Assembly: GCA_003243975.1 (NCBI GenBank) | Contig: QHBJ01000023.1 | Coordinates: forward strand, 1-64,000 | Source: Candidatus Meridianibacter frigidus | Lineage (GTDB): Bacteria > Vulcanimicrobiota > Vulcanimicrobiia > Vulcanimicrobiales > Vulcanimicrobiaceae | Length of the DNA stretch: 64,000 nucleotides | Reading direction: 5' to 3' | Shown here: piece by piece, positions 1 to 9,718 of the stretch | How positions within the stretch are numbered: position 1 is the stretch's first letter | Layout: each line of letters opens with the position of its first letter | The notes under the pieces: generated by a model | What the model saw: the letters and a program-made list of their open reading frames with translations, nothing else | The model's database searches: none | Told to the model about the DNA's origin: nothing | Program-made: the position numbers and the translations under genes

Positions 1-47
1 TTATGGTCGCGGCCGTCGTCCTCGGCGCACGGCGCCGGTGAAAGAGC

Positions 48-1601
48 TTACAGCGGGATGTTCCCGTGTTTGCGTTTGGGTCGTTCGACTCGCTTATTCG
101 CTAGCATCTCGAGTGATTTGACGATGACGCGGCGCGTGTGGTGCGCTTCGATGATGTCGTCCACGTAGCCGCGCTGCGCGGCGATGAACGGGTTGGCAAA
201 GCGTTCGCTGTAGTCATCGACGAGCTGCGCCATCTTGGCATCTTTGTCTTTGGCGGCGGCGATCTCGCGGCGAAAAATGGTCTTGACCGCTCCCTCCGCG
301 CCCATGACCGCGATCTCCGCGGTGGGCCACGCAACGTTGATGTCGGCACGAATATGCTTGCTCGCCATAACGTCGTAGGCGCCACCGTAAGCCTTGCGCG
401 TAATGATGGTGATTTTCGGCACCGTCGCCTCAGCGAACGCATACAAGAGCTTGGCACCGTGTTTGATGATGCCGCCGAACTCTTGGGAGGTGCCCGGCAA
501 GAATCCCGGGACGTCCACGAACGTCACGAGTGGAATATTGAATGCATCGCAGAAGCGCACGAACCGCGCGGCCTTGATGGATGAGTCGATATCCAGAACG
601 CCCGCTAGAAATTTGGGCTGGTTGGCAACGATTCCGACCGACTGGCCATTGACGCGGCCAAACCCCGTGATGATGTTCTGCGCGTAGAGCGGAGCGATTT
701 CGAAGAAATCCCCGTTGTCGAGCACCGGGGCCACAGCATCGTGCATGTCGTAGGGCTTGCTCGGCGAGTCGGGGATGAGGTCATCCAGTTCCATGACGTC
801 GCGCGCCGGGTCGTCGTCGCAGGCAAAGCGCGGCGGATCTTCCAGGTTGTTCTGCGGGATGAATGAGAGCAGCGACTTGGTGAGCGCACTCATCTCCTCT
901 TCGTCGGCAGCGGTTAGGTGCGCTACGCCGCTCTTGGTCGCGTGAGTCTGGGCGCCGCCCAGCTCTTCGAAGGATACGTCTTCGCCGGTCACCGTCTTGA
1001 TAATCTCCGGGCCGGTGATGAACATTTGGGCGATCTGCTCGGTCATGATAATGAAGTCGGTGATGGCGGGCGAGTACACGGCACCGCCGGCGCACGGCCC
1101 GGCGATCAGACTAATCTGCGGGATGACGCCGCTGGCTTGCACGTTGCGCCAGAAGATCTCCGCATAGCCGCCCAAGCTTACGACGCCTTCCTGAATACGA
1201 GCGCCGCCTGAATCGTTAATGCCGATCATCGGCGAGCCGGTGCGCATGGCCAAATCCATGACCTTGCAGATTTTCTCGGCGAAGACTTCGCCCAGCGACC
1301 CGCCGAGCACGGTGAAATCCTGCGAAAACAGAAAGACTTGCCGGCCGTCGATGGTCGCGCGTCCGGTAATGACTCCGTCCCCTAAGAACTCCTTGTCGGC
1401 CAAGCCAAACGCGGTCGTGCGGTGTACGGCGAATTGGTCGAGTTCGATAAACGAACCGTCATCGACGAGACTCTCGATGCGCTCGCGCGCCGTTCGCTTG
1501 CCGCGCTGATGCTGCTTGGCAATTGCCTCCTTGCCGGCGGGCGCTCGCGCCAACTCCCGCTTGCTCAGAAGTTCGGCGTACTTCTCTTCGTGCGATTTCA
1601 T
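48..1601 (-). CDS. pccB: Acyl-CoA carboxylase carboxyltransferase (beta) subunit, propionyl-CoA carboxylase type
   Basis: 517 residues, the usual length for PccB/MmdA-type carboxyltransferases. It transfers a carboxyl group from biotin to an acyl-CoA, most often propionyl-CoA to give methylmalonyl-CoA. Two crotonase-fold halves are visible: the N half with [23 protein letters not shown] and [12 protein letters not shown], and the C half with [17 protein letters not shown] and [17 protein letters not shown] start with AAGG about 9 bases upstream; the start overlaps the stop of the small membrane gene in an ATGA. The biotin carboxylase and biotin carrier partners are not in the window and may lie beyond base 1. 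Which acyl-CoA is used cannot be settled from sequence alone. Confidence 0.93.
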   Translation of the reverse strand: MKSHEEKYAELLSKRELARAPAGKEAIAKQHQRGKRTARERIESLVDDGSFIELDQFAVHRTTAFGLADKEFLGDGVITGRATIDGRQVFLFSQDFTVLGGSLGEVFAEKICKVMDLAMRTGSPMIGINDSGGARIQEGVVSLGGYAEIFWRNVQASGVIPQISLIAGPCAGGAVYSPAITDFIIMTEQIAQMFITGPEIIKTVTGEDVSFEELGGAQTHATKSGVAHLTAADEEEMSALTKSLLSFIPQNNLEDPPRFACDDDPARDVMELDDLIPDSPSKPYDMHDAVAPVLDNGDFFEIAPLYAQNIITGFGRVNGQSVGIVANQPKFLAGVLDIDSSIKAARFVRFCDAFNIPLVTFVDVPGFLPGTSQEFGGIIKHGAKLLYAFAEATVPKITIITRKAYGGAYDVMASKHIRADINVAWPTAEIAVMGAEGAVKTIFRREIAAAKDKDAKMAQLVDDYSERFANPFIAAQRGYVDDIIEAHHTRRVIVKSLEMLANKRVERPKRKHGNIPL

Positions 1602-1765
1602 CTGCGCCGGCCTTGCACGGCGGCTTGCACCAGGCCTGTGGAATCGATGCGCGCCGCGCCGATCGGGCGCACGGCCAGAAACATGAGAGTGGTTAAAACG
1701 CTGAAAACGATCGCCGCGTCGAAGGCTCCGCGGGTCTCCAATGCGGTTGCAACGAGCGTCTTTAC
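1598..1765 (-). CDS. Small single-span membrane protein between DUF59 gene and carboxyltransferase (GTA start?)
   Basis: A 55-codon frame fits exactly between its neighbours. Its first codon is the GTA of a GTAA overlap with the DUF59 stop, and its TGA stop overlaps the pccB ATG (ATGA). The product has one predicted membrane segment ([16 protein letters not shown]) and a basic tail ending GRRR. No ATG, GTG or TTG lies in frame at the left edge; the next candidate is a TTG nine codons in, without a clear ribosome site. Small membrane subunits do occur beside biotin-dependent carboxylases and decarboxylases (OadG type), but I see no convincing similarity. The exact tiling is the main argument that it is real. 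Confidence 0.4.
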   Translation of the reverse strand, partial: VKTLVATALETRGAFDAAIVFSVLTTLMFLAVRPIGAARIDSTGLVQAAVQGRRR

Positions 1766-2073
1766 CAGATGCCGAGCATCATTTTGACGTCGTCGCTGGC
1801 CATTTCGCGCGGATCCCATGGCGGCGTAAAGGTGACGTCCACTTTGGCAGTCTTCACGCCTTCCATCGCTTCGACTTTCTCGAGCACCTCTTTGCGGAAT
1901 TGTGGGCCCACGGGGCACATGGGCGAAGTCAGCGTCATCGTAACGGTAACGTGTTCGTTTTGTTCGCCGGCGACATCGACGCCATAGAGCAGGCCAAGAT
2001 CGACAATACTTAGGTGCAGCTCCGGATCGAGCACTTCTTTGAGATTTTCGCGGACCTCTTCAACGGTTGGCAA
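1762..2073 (-). CDS. DUF59/MIP18-family iron-sulfur assembly factor
   Basis: 103 residues with the DUF59 signature: [20 protein letters not shown] near the N terminus, then [13 protein letters not shown] holding the conserved cysteine, and [14 protein letters not shown] near the end. Members (SufT, PaaD-like, MIP18) help mature Fe-S proteins. A longer frame exists upstream, but the TTG at 2071-2073 is preceded by GGAGG at a 9-base gap and begins right at the conserved domain, so that start is chosen. First gene of a minus-strand operon leading to the carboxyltransferase; divergent from clpC across about 140 bases. Confidence 0.85.
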   Translation of the reverse strand: MPTVEEVRENLKEVLDPELHLSIVDLGLLYGVDVAGEQNEHVTVTMTLTSPMCPVGPQFRKEVLEKVEAMEGVKTAKVDVTFTPPWDPREMASDDVKMMLGIW

Positions 2074-2213
2074 CGTGCGGTTCCTCCAAAGCGACTCTTC
2101 GCGCTTTCTGTTCCACAACTTCCATTGGATGGAAGGGCGCCCCGGTCGCGAAACTTCTGCGCGGCGTTTTCGGTTATATCCATCAAACGGGTCCGCCAAG
2201 GAGCAGAACAAGC

Positions 2214-4715
2214 ATGTCAATGTGGGAACCCTTCACGGAGCGGGCGAGGCGCAGCATCGTCTTGGCTCAGGAAGAGGCCCAGCGGCTCGGCAATAACTAC
2301 ATCGGGACCGAGCATATCCTGTTAGGCATCATCTCCGAGGGCGAGAGTCTGGCTGCCAAAGTGCTCGAAACGCTCGGCGTCAATCTCTCCAAAGTCCGTC
2401 AAGAGGTGGAAGCGATCGTGGGTCGCGGAGGCCAGACCGTCCAGCAGGAGATGGTCTTCACGCCGCGGGCCAAGCGCGTCATCGAGCTTGCTTTTGAGGA
2501 AGCGCGCCAGCTCAATCACAATTACATCGGCACGGAGCATTTGCTACTGGGCCTGATTCGCGAAGGCGAAGGCGTGGCGGCGCGCGTGCTAACCAATCTT
2601 GGCGTGGATCCGGCGAAGGTTCGCGTGCAAACCACATCGCTCTTGGGAGCCGAAGGGCAGCCGCCCGCGCCCAAAGGGAAATCCAAGACACCGACGCTGG
2701 ATGCGTATGGCCGCGATCTTACGCAACTGGCACGCGACAACAAACTGGATCCCGTTATCGGGCGTGCCGCCGAAATCGAACGCGTCATTCAAATTCTCTC
2801 GCGCCGCACCAAGAACAATCCCGCGCTGATCGGCGAGCCCGGCGTTGGCAAGACGGCAATTGCCGAGGGGCTGGCGCAGCGCGTCATCAAGGGCGACATT
2901 CCGGAGCCGCTGCGTGACCGCCGCGTTATTACGCTGGACCTTGCGGGTTTGGTGGCTGGAACGAAGTACCGTGGCGAGTTCGAGGAGCGCATGAAACGCG
3001 TCATGGACGAGATACGCACTGCGGCCGGTGAGATTATTCTGTTTATCGATGAGTTGCATACCCTAGTGGGTGCAGGCGCAGCGGAGGGCGCCATCGATGC
3101 GAGCAACATCATCAAGCCGGCGCTGGCACGCGGCGAGCTGCAGTGCATCGGCGCAACCACGCTCAACGAGTTTCGCAAACATATCGAAAAAGATTCAGCA
3201 CTCGAGCGCCGCTTTCAGCCGATCATGGTCGGCGAGCCGACGATCGACGAAACCATCGAGATCCTCAAAGGGCTGCGCGACCGTTATGAGGCCCACCATA
3301 AGGTAACGATCACCGACGATGCGCTCGTCGCCGCGGCGCGTTTGGGAGACCGCTACATCACCGATCGCTTCTTGCCCGACAAAGCGGTCGATCTGATCGA
3401 CGAAGCCGCGTCGCGCGTTCGTTTGCAAGCCACCTTGCCTCCGCCGGAAATACGGGCCGTGGAGGCGGAGCTTCGCAAGGTCATGGCCGAAAAAGAATCG
3501 GTTGTCAAGTCGCAAGAGTTCGAGAAAGCCGCTTCGATTCGCGATCGTGAAGAGAAGCTGCGCGTGCAGAAAGCCCGGCTCGAACAAGAATGGCAAGATA
3601 AGCGCGCGCAGGCCGACAACGTCATCAAAGTAACCGAAGAAGATATCGCCACGATTGTCTCCGCCTGGACGAAGATTCCGGTGGCGCGCTTGGCGGAGGC
3701 CGAAACCGCGAAGTTGTTGAGCATGAAAGAGTCTCTGCACAAACGGGTGATCGGCCAGGACCCAGCCATCGAAGTAATTACCCGCGCGATCCGCCGTTCG
3801 CGAGCGGGGCTGAAGAATCCAAAGCGTCCCATCGGCTCATTCATCTTCCTAGGCCCGACGGGCGTCGGCAAGACCGAGGTCGCGCGCAGTCTGGCAGAGT
3901 TTCTCTTCGACGACTCCGAGTCGATGATCCGCATCGACATGTCGGAGTATATGGAGAAGTATGCGGTTAGCCGGCTGGTGGGAGCGCCGCCCGGATACGT
4001 CGGTTATGAGGAAGGCGGACAGCTCACGGAGGCCGTCCGGCGGCGCCCGTATTGCGTGGTGCTGCTCGACGAGATCGAGAAGGCCCACCCGGATGTTTTT
4101 AATCTCTTGCTGCAGGTGCTCGACGACGGGCGGCTGACCGACAGTCAGGGCCGGGTCGTCGATTTCAAAAACTCTCTCATCATCATGACCAGCAACGTCG
4201 GCGCAACCGGCATTCAGACGACGACCGACATCGGTTTCCGCCCGCAGCGGGACGAGGGCAAGACCGACGATCAGATGTATGAGAAGATGAAGAACAAGGT
4301 CATGGAAGAGGTGAAGCACACCTTCCGCCCCGAGTTTCTCAATCGCGTCGACGAAGTCGTGGTCTTCCACCAGCTCACGCGCGAGGAAATCGAGTTGATC
4401 GTTGGCCTCGAGCTGGACAAAGTCGTCCGCGAAGTGAAGGCGCAAGAGATGCAGCTTGAAGTAACCGATGATGCAAAGAAGCTGCTCGCCAAGAAGGGGT
4501 GGGATCCCCAGTTCGGCGCACGCCCGCTGCGCCGCGCAATTCAGCGTGAGGTGGAAGACGAACTATCCGAGGAGATGCTGCGAGGCAGGTTCACAACCGG
4601 CGATCATATCTTGGCGGAGATCGATGCGGATAATCCGGACAAGCTGAAGTTCAGCAAGATTCCGACCATCGAGCCGCCGCCCGCTCCTCCACAGCCAGAG
4701 CACGCGGCGACATAA
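2214..4715 (+). CDS. clpC: ATP-dependent Clp protease ATPase subunit ClpC
   Basis: 833 residues. Domains in order: two Clp N repeats (about 3-145, with [12 protein letters not shown] and [12 protein letters not shown]), first AAA+ module with Walker A GEPGVGKT near 206, a UVR-type middle domain near 432 ([16 protein letters not shown]) that is typical of ClpC rather than ClpA or ClpB, second AAA+ module with Walker A GPTGVGKT near 547, and the ClpB D2-small domain. It unfolds proteins for ClpP in the cytoplasm. Start ATG at 2214 has AAGGAG ten bases upstream and matches family N termini; the frame is open further upstream but that part has no homology. No ctsR or mcsAB beside it, unlike Firmicutes. 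Confidence 0.97.
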   Translation: MSMWEPFTERARRSIVLAQEEAQRLGNNYIGTEHILLGIISEGESLAAKVLETLGVNLSKVRQEVEAIVGRGGQTVQQEMVFTPRAKRVIELAFEEARQLNHNYIGTEHLLLGLIREGEGVAARVLTNLGVDPAKVRVQTTSLLGAEGQPPAPKGKSKTPTLDAYGRDLTQLARDNKLDPVIGRAAEIERVIQILSRRTKNNPALIGEPGVGKTAIAEGLAQRVIKGDIPEPLRDRRVITLDLAGLVAGTKYRGEFEERMKRVMDEIRTAAGEIILFIDELHTLVGAGAAEGAIDASNIIKPALARGELQCIGATTLNEFRKHIEKDSALERRFQPIMVGEPTIDETIEILKGLRDRYEAHHKVTITDDALVAAARLGDRYITDRFLPDKAVDLIDEAASRVRLQATLPPPEIRAVEAELRKVMAEKESVVKSQEFEKAASIRDREEKLRVQKARLEQEWQDKRAQADNVIKVTEEDIATIVSAWTKIPVARLAEAETAKLLSMKESLHKRVIGQDPAIEVITRAIRRSRAGLKNPKRPIGSFIFLGPTGVGKTEVARSLAEFLFDDSESMIRIDMSEYMEKYAVSRLVGAPPGYVGYEEGGQLTEAVRRRPYCVVLLDEIEKAHPDVFNLLLQVLDDGRLTDSQGRVVDFKNSLIIMTSNVGATGIQTTTDIGFRPQRDEGKTDDQMYEKMKNKVMEEVKHTFRPEFLNRVDEVVVFHQLTREEIELIVGLELDKVVREVKAQEMQLEVTDDAKKLLAKKGWDPQFGARPLRRAIQREVEDELSEEMLRGRFTTGDHILAEIDADNPDKLKFSKIPTIEPPPAPPQPEHAAT

Positions 4716-6301
4716 GAAAAAGTCTCGCGAGCGCTTTGGCGCTGAGCGCGATCATTTCTCTTGTCCGCGCCGTGCAAGCGCAAGAATCGCCTTCTCCCTC
4801 GCCGCCGCCGGCAGGGCTTAGTGCATCGCCCCAAGCGGTGAACGATACCCCGGGATTGCCGGTTGCTGTGGCTATCAGCGGCGCCCGCGAACCGCTGCAG
4901 GTGTCGCTCGATGACAAAATTGCCGCGGTCTCAACGAGCGGTACGACCATTACGCTGACCGGGGGCAACCGCCCGGGCCGCACGACGATGCACGTGTTGG
5001 ACGCCACCGGCGCGCAACTGGACCTTCCCGTGCGCATCGCATTCAACGCGGGGACGGTTCCCAAGGTTCTGACGCTCAAGCTGACGGGCGATCCGGATGG
5101 TGCCTTTGCGGCGGCGCAGGCCCAGTTGGCCGTCGCACGCGCCACGCAGGGGCAGCCTGGTACGACGCCGCAATTCGGCCCGGTCGCTGTGCCCGGGCAG
5201 CAGTTGCGACCCAACGACGCCGCTGTTCTAAGCGTTCCCGTTCGGATTGCCGGGGGCGACGAGTATTTTGACGTGAACGATACGACACAGGTCACGCTGC
5301 AATATGCGTCTTCAGCGCCGTTCGAACCGCAGATCCTGTATTATTCGGACGATCCCGAACGCATCGATGCCGACGGCGTGCTCTACCGAGCGACGTTGAC
5401 ACCCTCGCAGCCGGTGCGCCTTTACGACTATCACGAGAACGGAGACCAACCACGGCGACTCGTGATCGCGATGCGCGCGTCCGCGCCCTCATCCTTGCAG
5501 ATCGTCGAGTCTTTCCACGGACCCAATATCGACGTAATGACGGTCGGTCATTCGGTCACGCGGGAATTTCTGGCGGTTAAACCCGGAAACAAAGGGCTCG
5601 TTGTGGATCTGAGCGCGGGGGTCACGTACGTGCATCGCGACGTGGCGATGGCCGGGGGGCAGGGCATCGCTTCAAATATCGATTTTAATCTGCTCTCGGG
5701 CGGACCCGTTTCCGTGGTGGTCGCCGCACTTCCACCTGAGGCAAGCGCGCAGGAAGCCTTCGCCCTTCCGGCCGCTCCGCTTGATGGAAAGAATCGCCAT
5801 GGCATCTTCGATCTTCGCAGATACGGCGCGCTCTCAGCGACGTACGTGGCGGGCGGTCCAGATCAGGCGCTGAGCGTTGGCGACCGTGAGCCGAGCGTTC
5901 CGAAGGCGAGCTCCGGCGATGGAGCAGATTACGGCGATTACGGCGTGCTATTCCGGCTGAGGTTTGCGTTCAGCAATCCCACGGATTCTACGCAGACGGC
6001 ATACCTCTATGAAACGCCGCGCGGCGGTCCCGCGCGGGCAGCGTATTTGGTTGACAACGATCCGGCGCAACTCAAAGAACTGGGTTGCGCGACCTCGGTC
6101 CGTACTCCGACCGATGCACCGCACCGCTATCTCATCGCCGCCTATGAACTGCCGGCGCGCTCGAACCAGACGCATACGCTTCTGACGATGACGGACGGCG
6201 GATCAAATCTTCCCTTGGAAATCGGCGTTACGGGAGTTCCACCAGAGCTCAACGCGCCCCCGATCGGTTCACCCGAGGGTTGCTTCCCGAAGCCCGGGTA
6301 G
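4712..6301 (+). CDS. Secreted protein of unknown function (start ATA in ATAA overlap, or TTG at 4736)
   Basis: About 529 residues with an N-terminal signal peptide. Read from the ATA at 4712, which overlaps the clpC stop as ATAA, the N terminus is [18 protein letters not shown], a normal signal peptide with a basic n-region. The first canonical start (TTG, 4736) removes both basic residues. After a Ser/Pro-rich linker comes a beta-rich segment resembling bacterial Ig-like repeats ([25 protein letters not shown]), then a long beta-rich body without recognisable family. A cysteine pair near the C terminus could form a disulfide. Directly after clpC and 8 bases before the WYL gene. Function not assigned. 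Confidence 0.8.
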   Translation: MRKSLASALALSAIISLVRAVQAQESPSPSPPPAGLSASPQAVNDTPGLPVAVAISGAREPLQVSLDDKIAAVSTSGTTITLTGGNRPGRTTMHVLDATGAQLDLPVRIAFNAGTVPKVLTLKLTGDPDGAFAAAQAQLAVARATQGQPGTTPQFGPVAVPGQQLRPNDAAVLSVPVRIAGGDEYFDVNDTTQVTLQYASSAPFEPQILYYSDDPERIDADGVLYRATLTPSQPVRLYDYHENGDQPRRLVIAMRASAPSSLQIVESFHGPNIDVMTVGHSVTREFLAVKPGNKGLVVDLSAGVTYVHRDVAMAGGQGIASNIDFNLLSGGPVSVVVAALPPEASAQEAFALPAAPLDGKNRHGIFDLRRYGALSATYVAGGPDQALSVGDREPSVPKASSGDGADYGDYGVLFRLRFAFSNPTDSTQTAYLYETPRGGPARAAYLVDNDPAQLKELGCATSVRTPTDAPHRYLIAAYELPARSNQTHTLLTMTDGGSNLPLEIGVTGVPPELNAPPIGSPEGCFPKPG

Positions 6302-6308
6302 ATCGAAC

Positions 6309-7319
6309 ATGCCCGAAGCCATCGACCGCTCGGAACCTAGAATCGTGTTGCTGGTTCGGCTGCTCAACGCCATTGACGAAGGCCGTTTCTCGTTCGAAGA
6401 ACTGAAGGGACGGATCGCCGAGGGGGAGCGGCCACCGAGTACGCGCAGCCTGCGCCGCTACCTTGCCGTGCTTTCGGATGCCGGGTTCCCATGGTACTTT
6501 GACCGGGCCGCCAACCGCTACCGGTTCGCGGAGGGGTATAGTTTGCGGCGATTGGAGCTGACACCGAGCGAGCTTTTCGGGCTGGTGGCGCTTCGGTCGT
6601 TGGGCGCGAGCTTGGGGGGCTCAATCGGTGGCTACGTGGACGACGTTACCGAGAAGCTGCTGAGTTCGGCGGGAAGCAGCGCGCGCCGAGGCGCCGGCAC
6701 ATCTTCGCCGGTCGCATTTCGCCTGAGCGAGATTCGCCTCGACGAGCAGGGCGAGAAGGCGTTTGCGTTGCTTTCGGAGGCCGAACGCAACTCTCGAACG
6801 GTGCGCTTCCACTACACGGATAAGGAGGGTCGTCAAACCGAGCGCCGGGTCGATCCATACGGCTTCATCGTTTCGGCGGGCCGGGTGTATCTGGTAGCCC
6901 ATGATCATACCCGAAACGACAAGCGTGTTTTTGCCATCGAGAACATCACGAGCCCCGATGTTTCCGGCAGCACCTTTCACAAACCGGAGGATTTTGACGT
7001 GGAGACCTTTGCAGCGGCGTCGATCAGCGGCGTGCTGCACAGCGAACGCACCACGGAAGTCCGCGTGCACTTTGGCGCGCGGGTGGCCAAGGCAGCCGTC
7101 GCGGCCCGGGTTGTGGCGGATCGCGCGGTGCGGCGCGCGCCCGGCGGCAGTGTTGACATCACGTACACGGTGGCCGACGTGGACGAACTTATGCGGTGGG
7201 TGCTGGGATGGGGCGCGGAAGCCGAAGTTCTGGGGCCGGCCGATATCCGCACACGGATGCGCGAGTTGCTTGGTTCGATTCGTGGAGTCTACGAAAAAAA
7301 CGAAACCCGGTGCCGTTAG
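6309..7319 (+). CDS. WYL-domain transcriptional regulator
   Basis: 336 residues. N-terminal winged helix (about 10-85; RSLRRYLAVLSDAGFPWYFD), then the WYL domain at about 155-220 with FHYTDKEGRQTERRVDPYG and the core GRVYLVAHDHTRNDKRVFAI, then a WCX-like C-terminal segment. Such proteins (PafC/DeoR-like) bind DNA and sense nucleic acids or small ligands. It starts 8 bases after the secreted-protein gene, so the two may be co-transcribed; the targets are unknown. It also sits about 800 bases upstream of hutH, but nothing in the sequence ties it to hut control. Confidence 0.9.
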   Translation: MPEAIDRSEPRIVLLVRLLNAIDEGRFSFEELKGRIAEGERPPSTRSLRRYLAVLSDAGFPWYFDRAANRYRFAEGYSLRRLELTPSELFGLVALRSLGASLGGSIGGYVDDVTEKLLSSAGSSARRGAGTSSPVAFRLSEIRLDEQGEKAFALLSEAERNSRTVRFHYTDKEGRQTERRVDPYGFIVSAGRVYLVAHDHTRNDKRVFAIENITSPDVSGSTFHKPEDFDVETFAAASISGVLHSERTTEVRVHFGARVAKAAVAARVVADRAVRRAPGGSVDITYTVADVDELMRWVLGWGAEAEVLGPADIRTRMRELLGSIRGVYEKNETRCR

Positions 7320-7327
7320 GCGCCGGG
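7294..7327 (-). terminator. Hairpin plus T-run, terminator-like on the minus strand
   Basis: On the minus strand a 9-bp stem (CCCGGCGCC with GGCACCGGG, one G-T pair) with loop TAAC is followed by TTTCG and seven T. The polarity suits an RNA made on the minus strand, although no minus-strand gene ends here; it overlaps the end of the WYL gene. See the adjoining 7320-7634 entry. Confidence 0.4.
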
Positions 7328-7634
7328 CTCCGACGTATTTCCGATCGTCTCGCTGGCTTGAGTCCCTTTCGGGTACTCCGGCCGGCGTCATCGATGGTTC
7401 GGTGTCTGCACTCGGATCGCCGCTTACGCGTCGTCATCGTCAACATGCAGGACCGCGGTCTCTACGTGTTCCGCACTTCGTCGTTACTCGAAGTGATTGC
7501 ATGGTAGCAGAGCGAAAAAAGGCCCGCAAGGCAATCTCGGGTTCACCCACAGCATTTCCACAAGAAATGAAACTTACTCACCGAACGTTGCTCCCTTATC
7601 CTCGGTTTCCACAATTTTTCTTCATGAGGGCAGC
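7320..7634. other. Gene-free stretch; possible minus-strand structured RNA
   Basis: No convincing protein gene. On the minus strand a possible promoter is visible: TTGCGG, 17 bases, TACCAT with TG one base before it (about 7505-7533). Downstream lies a hairpin with a GAAA tetraloop (GAGTACCCGAAAGGGACTC, 7360-7378), and the stretch ends in the terminator-like hairpin at 7294-7327. This would give an RNA of about 200 nt. It does not match the conserved cores I know for 4.5S, RNase P, 6S or tmRNA. A short plus-strand frame ending near 7507 has no supporting features. Confidence 0.25.
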
Positions 7635-8141
7635 TTGAAAATATCGCATCTTTACTTTTCTTGCGTTTGCGCGATGGCCATCACGATCTTGCCAGCCACG
7701 CCGTCCTACGCACAGCAGATGATGGCGGGCGTACCCATCGATGGTATCAAGTGCGAGAGTATGGAGGGTGCCGTGTTGCACATCCATCAGCACCTGACGC
7801 TCTTCGACCATGGTCGCCCGGTCGGGCTGCCGGCGCAAATTGGAATCCCTGCCGGCACAGGGTGTCTCTACTGGCTGCACACCCACAGCAACGACGGTGT
7901 GCTGCACATCGAATCTCCCGTACGACGCAGCTTCACCTTGGGTGAATTCTTTGATGTGTGGGCCCAGCCGCTGAGCTCATCGGTCGCCGGTCCAGTTCGT
8001 GCATCGCGCGGAAGGCGTTTGCGGATCACGGTGAATGGCAAGGCGTACGGACGCGATCCGCGCCGCATCGCACTGAAGGACCACGAGGAGATTGTCATCC
8101 AAAGCGGGCCACCGTTTGCGCACCCCTATTCCGGACGATGA
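7635..8141 (+). CDS. Secreted histidine-rich protein, unknown function, coupled to hutH
   Basis: 168 residues from a TTG at 7635 with GAGGG four bases upstream; this start gives a clean signal peptide (MKISHLYFSCVCAMAITILP, cleaved near SYAQQ). The mature part has clustered histidines: HIHQHLTLFDH and WLHTHSNDGVLHIES, with a conserved-looking FTLGEFFDVWAQPLS and single cysteines in each half. The pattern suggests metal or small-ligand binding outside the cytoplasm, but that is inference. Its stop overlaps the hutH ATG (ATGA), so it is translated with the histidine-degradation genes; a role in handling extracellular histidine or metal is possible but unproven. Confidence 0.8.
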   Translation: MKISHLYFSCVCAMAITILPATPSYAQQMMAGVPIDGIKCESMEGAVLHIHQHLTLFDHGRPVGLPAQIGIPAGTGCLYWLHTHSNDGVLHIESPVRRSFTLGEFFDVWAQPLSSSVAGPVRASRGRRLRITVNGKAYGRDPRRIALKDHEEIVIQSGPPFAHPYSGR

Positions 8142-9688
8142 CCGCTGGCGCCGCAGCCGGCATTGAGCTGGATGGAATCTCGCTCTCGCTGGAGCAGATT
8201 CGGGCGGTAGCAGAAGACCACGTAGCGGTAAGCATCGTGCCTGACGCACGCGTGCGCGTCGCCGCAGCGCGCGAGTTTGTCGAAGAGCAGTTTGAAAGCG
8301 GTGAGCCGATCTACGGAGTGACCACCGGATTTGGCCGGCTCGCGAATGTTTCGGTCGCTCCGGCGGACGCAGCGGCTTTGCAGGTCAATCTCGTTCGCAG
8401 CCACGCTGCCGGCACCGGCGATCCTCTGGGTGCGAAGTTCGTTCGCGCCGCCGGTGTTCTGCGGGCAAGCTCATTGGCCGCTGGGCACAGCGGCGTCCGA
8501 AGCTCGACACTCGATTTGCTTGTCGCTATTTTAAATGAGGACGTTACGCCGGTGGTTCCGATGCAGGGCTCCGTCGGCGCGAGCGGCGACCTCGCACCCC
8601 TGGCGCACATGACCCTGACGCTCATGGGGGAGGGCGAAGCTTTTTACAAGGGCGAGCGCATGGAGGCATCGCTCGCCTTGGAGAAAGCAGGCCTGCAGCC
8701 GCTGGTGCTAGAGGCGAAGGAAGGGCTCTCGCTCGTGAACGGCACCGAGGTGATGACCGGTATCGCCGCCCTCTGCGTCTTGCGTGCCCTGCGCCAGATC
8801 GCGGCCGCCGACGTTATCGGCGCCATGGCCTTTGAGGCGTTTCTAGCCACCGACCGCGTCTTCGATAAAAGGATCAATGCATTGCGGCCGCATCCCGGGC
8901 AGGCACGCGTGGCGGATAACCTACGCGCGTTGCTGGCGGGCTCGGAGATCATGCAATCGCACCGCGAGTGCGGGCGTATTCAGGATCCCTACTCCTATCG
9001 ATGTATTCCGGTGGTTCATGGTGCGGTGCGCGACGCCGTTGCCTACGCGCGGCGAGTGGTGGAAACCGAGGTCGTATCGGTGACCGACAATCCGCTGGTC
9101 TTCGCGCAGGATGGTGAGTTTCTTACCGGCGGAAACTTTCACGGACAGCCGGTTGCCCTTGCGGCGGACATTTTGAAGATTGCAGTGGCAGAGCTTGCCG
9201 GTATCAGCGAGCGCCGCTTGTACCTACTGCTCAACGCCGAAGACCGCGGCTTGCCACTCTTCTTAACCGGCCGCTCCGGCCTGCAGTCGGGACTGATGCT
9301 GGTGCAGTATACGGCGGCGGCGCTGGTAAGCGAGAACAAGGGACTTGCGTTTCCCAACAGCGTCGATTCGATTCCCACTTCTGCCGGTCAAGAAGATCAC
9401 GTGAGCATGGGTATGACGGCCGCCTGCAATCTGGACCGCGTCCTGAACAACGTGGAGGGCGCGCTGGCCTGCGAACTGCTCGGCGCTTTGGCCGCGACCG
9501 ACTTTCGCCGCCCTTTGAAGTCGGGAACGGGAACGGGCGCCGCTTATGAGAGGGCGCGACAAGGCATCGAACCCTGGGTGGAAGACCGGATTCCCGCCAC
9601 CGACATCGTTGCCGCGCGCGCGCTTATTGCATCGGGAGCGTTGGTCGATGCGGCTGCGGCGGCAATTGGAATGGCGCTGGTGGACTAA
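8138..9688 (+). CDS. hutH: Histidine ammonia-lyase
   Basis: 516 residues. Removes ammonia from L-histidine to give urocanate, the first step of histidine degradation, in the cytoplasm. The MIO-forming Ala-Ser-Gly triad is at 148-150 inside GSVGASGDLAPLAH; other family motifs are VTTGFGRL, VNLVRSHAAGTG and QDPYSYRCIP. ATG at 8138 overlaps the stop of the secreted protein gene. A much longer open frame exists upstream but overlaps that gene and lacks homology. First enzyme of hutHUIF. Confidence 0.97.
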   Translation: MTAGAAAGIELDGISLSLEQIRAVAEDHVAVSIVPDARVRVAAAREFVEEQFESGEPIYGVTTGFGRLANVSVAPADAAALQVNLVRSHAAGTGDPLGAKFVRAAGVLRASSLAAGHSGVRSSTLDLLVAILNEDVTPVVPMQGSVGASGDLAPLAHMTLTLMGEGEAFYKGERMEASLALEKAGLQPLVLEAKEGLSLVNGTEVMTGIAALCVLRALRQIAAADVIGAMAFEAFLATDRVFDKRINALRPHPGQARVADNLRALLAGSEIMQSHRECGRIQDPYSYRCIPVVHGAVRDAVAYARRVVETEVVSVTDNPLVFAQDGEFLTGGNFHGQPVALAADILKIAVAELAGISERRLYLLLNAEDRGLPLFLTGRSGLQSGLMLVQYTAAALVSENKGLAFPNSVDSIPTSAGQEDHVSMGMTAACNLDRVLNNVEGALACELLGALAATDFRRPLKSGTGTGAAYERARQGIEPWVEDRIPATDIVAARALIASGALVDAAAAAIGMALVD

Positions 9689-9718
9689 GACCGAAGGACG
9701 CGCCATGAGGCAGCGTTC

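Noticed and set aside
7189-7446. Minus-strand 85-codon basic frame in the gap after the WYL gene
   Set aside because: It runs across the terminator-like hairpin and the WYL coding end, and has no recognisable family or ribosome site.
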